Source: Selenomonas sp.
GTDB lineage: Bacteria > Bacillota_C > Negativicutes > Selenomonadales > Selenomonadaceae
DNA length: 64,000 nt
Direction of reading: 5' to 3'
Assembly (NCBI RefSeq): GCF_024693525.1
Contig: NZ_JAILKR010000129.1
Span: 1-64,000 of the forward strand
Shown: positions 59,972 to 64,000 of the stretch, piece by piece
Layout: each line of letters starts with the position of its first letter
How positions within the stretch are numbered: the stretch's first letter is position 1
Made by a program: the position numbers and the translations under genes
Notes under the pieces: model-generated
Told to the model about the DNA's origin: nothing
Seen by the model: only the letters and a program-made list of their open reading frames with translations
The model's database searches: none

Positions 59972-61189
59972 ATGTATGGAGTCCTTTTGATTGTCGTGCT
60001 GATCATTACCGGTGGCGCAATTGCGTTTATTGGCGATCGGCTCGGAACAAAAATCGGTAAGAAGCGGTTGTCGCTTTTTGGCCTTAGGCCACGCCATACA
60101 TCCGTTGTCATCACGATTTTTACCGGTATCTGTATTACTACCCTGACCTTTGGCGTCATGGCGGCTGCTTCACAAAATGTCCGCACAGCGCTTTTTGGCA
60201 TGGAGCAGCTTAACCGCACGATGCGGGAGACAAAGGACAGCTTGAATCAAGCACAGGCCGACTTGCAGCAGGCACAGGTTGAGCAGCAGCAGACCGATGA
60301 GGCACTGGCAAAGTCGAAAGACGATGTGGAAAAGCTCAAGGGGCAGCAGCAGGAGCTCGAAGAAAAATCGGCCCGGCTGCAGGAGGGCAATCGCCTGCTG
60401 GAGGCGGCAAAACTCGATTTGCTGCATCGCAATGACGTTTTGGCAGCCGAAAATTCCACGTTGGGTGCCCAGAACGAATTGCTGACAGGCACCAATAAGA
60501 CGCTTACCGAGAATAATGCAGTGCTGGAACGGCATGCACAGAATCTCCGCGATGGTTTGATTACCATCCGTGAGGGAGACATCGTTTATCAGGCCGGGGA
60601 AGTCATAGCCAGTGGTGTGGTTCGTGGCGGCCGCACGCAGTTTGAAGTCGATAACGATCTGCGGGCCTTGGCGGAACTGGCCAACCGCAACGTATCGGAA
60701 AAGCTCGGTGAGGATAAATCGGACCAGGATATCTGGATTTATCAGCCCGAATACGCCGAGGCTGTGAAGACGATTGCAGCCAGCCGCAACGATATGGTTG
60801 TCCGCATTGTAGCTGCCGGCAATCTTGTCCGCGGCGAGGCAATCCGGACGACATTGGAACTCTACAAGAACAGCACGGTATACGAAGATAAGGAATTCAT
60901 TCTGGCTAAGCCGTATGTGTTGACCGGTAAGTCGGACAGCGAGCCGGAGCAGGTAGTCATGGACTTCCTCAACGAGGTCAATCGGGCGGCTACGGCCAAA
61001 GGGATCCTTCCCGACCCCATTCGTGGCACTGTCGGAGTAATTGAGGGAGCACAGTTTTATGATATCGTAGGATCCTTGCGTGGAAAGCATGGTTCCTGGA
61101 TATTATCGGCTTATGCGAATGGCGCAACCGATGCGATTGGACCGCTGCGGCTGAAAATTCGAGTCGAACAACAAGGGAATTTACCTTAA
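59972..61189 (+). CDS. DUF3084 membrane protein with coiled coil
   Basis: A 405-aa protein with a membrane helix at 1-22 (VLLIVVLIITGGAIAFIGDR), the DUF3084 motif GDRLGTKIGKKRLSLFGLRP, a second helix (about 48-70) and a Gln/Glu-rich coiled coil (about 80-195). A conserved C-terminal domain (about 200-405; EGDIVYQAGEVIASGVVRGG) has unknown function. The family occurs in cyanobacteria and Firmicutes. Its place at the end of the Lpt cluster and its coiled coil suggest an envelope-spanning structural role, without proof. A terminator follows. Confidence 0.85.
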   Translation: MYGVLLIVVLIITGGAIAFIGDRLGTKIGKKRLSLFGLRPRHTSVVITIFTGICITTLTFGVMAAASQNVRTALFGMEQLNRTMRETKDSLNQAQADLQQAQVEQQQTDEALAKSKDDVEKLKGQQQELEEKSARLQEGNRLLEAAKLDLLHRNDVLAAENSTLGAQNELLTGTNKTLTENNAVLERHAQNLRDGLITIREGDIVYQAGEVIASGVVRGGRTQFEVDNDLRALAELANRNVSEKLGEDKSDQDIWIYQPEYAEAVKTIAASRNDMVVRIVAAGNLVRGEAIRTTLELYKNSTVYEDKEFILAKPYVLTGKSDSEPEQVVMDFLNEVNRAATAKGILPDPIRGTVGVIEGAQFYDIVGSLRGKHGSWILSAYANGATDAIGPLRLKIRVEQQGNLP

Positions 61190-61200
61190 CAGGAATGAGA

Positions 61201-61236
61201 AAGAAAGCCTTCCTCTTTGAGGGAGGCTTTCTTGCA
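61201..61236 (+). terminator. Terminator of the LPS cluster
   Basis: AAGAAAGCCTTCC / GGGAGGCTTTCTT around a short loop: a strong hairpin that also precedes the ribosome site of the next gene. Confidence 0.75.
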
Positions 61237-61246
61237 GGAGGAATCG

Positions 61247-61663
61247 ATGAATATAGCAGCATTGGACCCGGGCCGCGACAAATGCGGCTTTGCCGTACTA
61301 GCCCAAGACGGCCGGGTGATTTGGCAGAAGGTCATTGAAACGGCAAGGCTGGAGGTAGAATTGGCAGAAGCCCGCCAGAAATACGGTTATGAAGTTTTAG
61401 TAGAAGGCAATGGGACGACGAGCAAAGAAGCCCGGGCGCGCATCCAAACGGCTTTGCCAGAACTTGCAGTTGTGGTATTGGATGAGTACCGCACGACGGA
61501 ATTGGCTAAGGGCGAATATTGGAAGGCTCATCCGCCAAAGGGCTGGCGGCGGCTGTTACCGGTAACGATGCAGGTCCCGCCGGAGCCGGTGGATGATTTC
61601 GTAGCGGTCATACTGGGACATCGCTATTTAAAGAGTTTGGAGGAAGGTCATCATGAGTCGTGA
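61247..61663 (+). CDS. YqgF/RuvC-like resolvase-fold nuclease
   Basis: A 138-aa protein with the RNase H-like resolvase core: ALDPGRDKCGFAVLA (first Asp), VLVEGNGTTSKEARARI (Glu) and PVDDFVAVILGHRYL (last Asp). The layout resembles YqgF/RuvX pre-16S rRNA nucleases, but it is divergent enough that another substrate is possible. ATG 61247 follows GCAGGAGG. It overlaps the deaminase gene by 11 bp. Confidence 0.8.
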   Translation: MNIAALDPGRDKCGFAVLAQDGRVIWQKVIETARLEVELAEARQKYGYEVLVEGNGTTSKEARARIQTALPELAVVVLDEYRTTELAKGEYWKAHPPKGWRRLLPVTMQVPPEPVDDFVAVILGHRYLKSLEEGHHES

Positions 61664-62117
61664 AAAACAACAGCGTCCGGATTGGACGGAATATTTTCTG
61701 GATATTGCGAAAGCCGTTGGCCGCCGGGCAACCTGCCTGCGCCGCCGTTATGGAGCTATCATCGTCAAGGATAAAATCATCATCAGCACGGGGTACAATG
61801 GTGCTCCCCGCGGTGAGGCAAACTGCATCGATACCGGCATTTGTGAACGGGAAAGGCTTCACGTACCGAAGGGGCAGAATTATGAATTATGCGTAGCCGT
61901 TCATGCCGAACAGAATGCTATTATCAACGCAGACCCGTCTGTTATGGAAGGTGCGACGATTTACATTGTCGGCATCAATGCCGATGGAAGCCTGGCTTCG
62001 GGCAAACCGTGCCTGCTTTGTCGCAGGATGCTCCGCAATGCGAAGCTGGCCCAAGTCGTTTATTACGAAACCGATGGCAGTATCGTAACCTGCCGGCCGG
62101 ATGAGATTCACGATTAA
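61653..62117 (+). CDS. comEB: dCMP deaminase (ComEB-like)
   Basis: The 154-aa zinc enzyme turns dCMP into dUMP for thymidylate synthesis. The zinc and catalytic sites are VHAEQNAIINAD (His, Glu) and KPCLLCRRML (two Cys). STGYNGAPRGEANC is typical of the ComEB group. It starts at ATG 61653 inside the end of the nuclease gene, so the two are coupled. Confidence 0.93.
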   Translation: MSREKQQRPDWTEYFLDIAKAVGRRATCLRRRYGAIIVKDKIIISTGYNGAPRGEANCIDTGICERERLHVPKGQNYELCVAVHAEQNAIINADPSVMEGATIYIVGINADGSLASGKPCLLCRRMLRNAKLAQVVYYETDGSIVTCRPDEIHD

Positions 62118-62142
62118 TTCCGGTCCATTCAGTTTCTTTCCA

Positions 62143-62171
62143 TTGACACTAGACACCCACTGCGGTAAAAT
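62143..62171 (+). promoter_or_regulatory. wecA promoter
   Basis: TTGACA (consensus -35), 17 bp, TAAAAT, about 50 bp before the wecA start. Confidence 0.85.
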
Positions 62172-62220
62172 AGGCTTGCTATGAAAAAATGAATGTTTTT
62201 GAAAAAGAGGTGCAACTTGT

Positions 62221-63294
62221 ATGCCAGATTATATGTTGGCGTTTGTTATTGCTGCCGGTGTGGCGCTGCTTATTACGCCAGGCGTGATCTTTTTGGCGGC
62301 CAAGACGGGAGCGATGGATGCTCCTGATGCGAGAAAAGTACATAAAAAGCCGATTCCACGTATTGGTGGACTTGGCATTTATGCTGCCTTCATGGTGGCA
62401 ATGCTCACGCTTCTTTCCTTCGTACAAGTTACGGATGAAGTCATGACGGAGCTGGTTGGCCTGATGGTGGGCGGTTCGCTTATCGTTCTGGTAGGTATCA
62501 TCGATGACTACAAAAACCTGCCGGCGAAGGTTAAACTGCTTGGTCAGATAATCGCAGCAGCAGTTCTGGTTATCGCCTTTGATGTCCGCATTGATTTCGT
62601 CACGGACCCATTTGGGGATTATATCTACACGGAATGGTTTGCCATCCCCGCAACGATTTTCTGGATTGTTGGCCTTACCAATACGGTTAATCTCATTGAC
62701 GGCCTTGATGGTCTGGCTGCTGGTGTATCCACCATTGCGGCAATCACCATCTTCCTCGTGGCCTTGCAGCAGAATATCCTTTTGGTAGCCGTGCTTACCG
62801 CAGCGTTGGCCGGTGCAGCATTTGGCTTCCTTTATTACAACTTTAACCCAGCACGCATTTTTATGGGCGATTCCGGCAGCATGTTCCTTGGTTTCATGTT
62901 GGCTGGCATTTCGGTCATCGGCGCAGTGAAATGTGCTGCGACGATTGCGCTTATCGTGCCAATCCTGGCTTTAGGATTGCCAATCCTGGATACGACCTTT
63001 GCGATTGTGCGCCGTTACCGTGGTGGCGTTCCTATTTTCAAACCGGATAAGGGACATTTGCATCATCGTCTGCTGGACCTCGGCTTCAGCCAGCGTCAGG
63101 CGGTTCTCTTGATGTATGTCATCAGTGCACTTCTTGGACTCAGTGCCGTAGCACTCACCGAGGTAAGCAGTCAATTTGCTATTCTCATCGTCTGCGTGGT
63201 TGTTTTGGCTGTATTTTTTGGCGCCAAGAAGATTGGCATTTTCCACATGAATGATTCTTCGCATCAGCACAGTGCTGCTGCGGGAAGACAGTGA
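62221..63294 (+). CDS. wecA: Undecaprenyl-phosphate GlcNAc-1-phosphate transferase (WecA/TagO family)
   Basis: A 357-aa polytopic enzyme with about ten membrane helices. It loads GlcNAc-1-P (or a related sugar) on undecaprenyl phosphate to begin O-antigen, enterobacterial-common-antigen-like or wall-polymer synthesis. Conserved loops: DAPDARKVHKKPIPRIGG, GIIDDYKNLPAKVKLLGQ, NTVNLIDGLDGLAAG and FMGDSGSMFLGF (metal-binding Asp residues). The next gene makes UDP-ManNAc, so the product polymer may contain ManNAc. Confidence 0.93.
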   Translation: MPDYMLAFVIAAGVALLITPGVIFLAAKTGAMDAPDARKVHKKPIPRIGGLGIYAAFMVAMLTLLSFVQVTDEVMTELVGLMVGGSLIVLVGIIDDYKNLPAKVKLLGQIIAAAVLVIAFDVRIDFVTDPFGDYIYTEWFAIPATIFWIVGLTNTVNLIDGLDGLAAGVSTIAAITIFLVALQQNILLVAVLTAALAGAAFGFLYYNFNPARIFMGDSGSMFLGFMLAGISVIGAVKCAATIALIVPILALGLPILDTTFAIVRRYRGGVPIFKPDKGHLHHRLLDLGFSQRQAVLLMYVISALLGLSAVALTEVSSQFAILIVCVVVLAVFFGAKKIGIFHMNDSSHQHSAAAGRQ

Positions 63295-63306
63295 AACAGA
63301 ACCCGG

Positions 63307-63334
63307 AAGGCAGGCGTAAGTCCTGCCTTTATTT
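63307..63334 (+). terminator. Hairpin after wecA
   Basis: AAGGCAGG / CCTGCCTT followed by TATTT. It is a moderate terminator between wecA and wecB, so wecB may be reached by partial read-through. Confidence 0.65.
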
Positions 63335-63352
63335 ATAGAAAGGGGATTTTTA

Positions 63353-64000
63353 ATGGACAAGAAGAAAATCAAGGTAATGACGGTCTTCGGCACGCGTCCG
63401 GAGGCAATCAAGATGGCGCCAATCGTTTTGGAACTGCAGAAGCATTCCGATAAGATTACGCCGGTGGTGGCGGTAACCGCCCAGCATCGCGAAATGCTGG
63501 ACCAGGTATTGAATCTTTTCAGTATCACGCCGGACCACGACCTTGATATCATGGCGCAGGGACAGACGCTTTTCGATATCACGACGAAGGCGATGAAGGG
63601 CTTGGATCAGGTTATGACGGAGGAGAAACCGGATATCGTTTTGGTTCATGGTGACACGACCACGACCTTTGCGGGTGCATTGGCTGCCTATTATCATCAG
63701 ATTCCGGTGGGACATGTTGAAGCTGGCTTGCGCACGCATAACAAGTATTCGCCGTTCCCGGAGGAGATGAACCGCAAGCTTACGGGGTGCATTTCGGACC
63801 TCAACTTTGCGCCCACGGAAACCAGCGAGGCCAATCTGCTGGCAGAAAATGTTCCGGCAGAGAGCATTTTTGTAACGGGCAATACGGTAATCGATGCCCT
63901 CCATCACACGGTTCGTGAGGACTATGAGTTTGAAGATGAGATGCTGCGCCACATCGATTTCAAGAACAAGCGCATTATTCTCGTAACGACTCATCGCCGT
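63353..64000 (+). CDS. wecB: Non-hydrolysing UDP-GlcNAc 2-epimerase, 5' part
   Basis: The first 216 codons of WecB/MnaA; the gene runs off the right edge (family length about 370-380). It interconverts UDP-GlcNAc and UDP-ManNAc. [55 protein letters not shown] and [14 protein letters not shown] are family motifs. AAAGGGG precedes ATG 63353. Confidence 0.96.
   Translation, partial: MDKKKIKVMTVFGTRPEAIKMAPIVLELQKHSDKITPVVAVTAQHREMLDQVLNLFSITPDHDLDIMAQGQTLFDITTKAMKGLDQVMTEEKPDIVLVHGDTTTTFAGALAAYYHQIPVGHVEAGLRTHNKYSPFPEEMNRKLTGCISDLNFAPTETSEANLLAENVPAESIFVTGNTVIDALHHTVREDYEFEDEMLRHIDFKNKRIILVTTHRR

Overview
The window looks like a chromosome segment of a diderm Firmicute of the Negativicutes, most likely Selenomonadaceae (Selenomonas/Mitsuokella type). 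The evidence is Firmicute-style Shine-Dalgarno sites, frequent TTG/GTG starts, meso-diaminopimelate dehydrogenase and rpmF/serS of Firmicute type, combined with a full Gram-negative outer-membrane toolkit: BamA, TamB, TolC, Mla, Skp/OmpH, lipid A, Kdo and Lpt genes.

Positions 1-8064 are mobile DNA, AT-rich at the left, stacked at a tRNA-Ser(CGA) site. Element A (1 to about 4086, left end outside the window) holds two periodic repeat arrays (67-155 and 197-477), a two-gene minus-strand operon of unknown proteins (one with an SSB-like acidic tail), a cas-less type I-F-like mini-CRISPR array with its own promoter and terminator, a tyrosine integrase, a phased cluster of DnaA boxes and a 3' copy of tRNA-Ser. 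One spacer matches the adjacent integrase gene at 30 of 32 positions. Element B (4087-8064) lies between two copies of a 62-bp tRNA-Ser 3' end. It contains fragments of a phage-type integrase and an amidase joined head to head, and an intact three-gene minus-strand operon: unknown protein, HTH-ImmA/IrrE metallopeptidase, DUF3800.

Positions 8230-25900 are ordinary chromosome: a secreted clostripain-family protease, a self-regulated small XRE regulator, rpmF, an FtsA-like ATPase with a histone-H1-like basic tail, a degenerate FakA/DAK2 paralogue, a heptosyltransferase, a SWIM-SNF2 helicase, 6S RNA, a DUF896 protein, ddh, an unknown membrane protein, serS, ubiX and an RNase HI.

Positions 25980-62000 are a nearly continuous plus-strand envelope island. 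It runs mlaEFD-tolC-tamB, then a sigma factor and a single-span membrane protein, then bamA and an unknown POTRA/barrel-like protein, three OmpH/Skp relatives, and lpxD, lpxL, lpxC, fabZ, lpxA, lpxI, lpxB, msbA, a waaA-lpxK fusion, kdsB, kdsA, kdsD, kdsC, a second lpxL, lptC, lptA, lptB, lptF/G and a DUF3084 protein. Together these make Kdo2-lipid A, flip it, begin its export, assemble the outer-membrane proteins and handle phospholipid traffic. The right end (61247-64000) holds a YqgF/RuvC-like nuclease, dCMP deaminase, wecA and the start of wecB.
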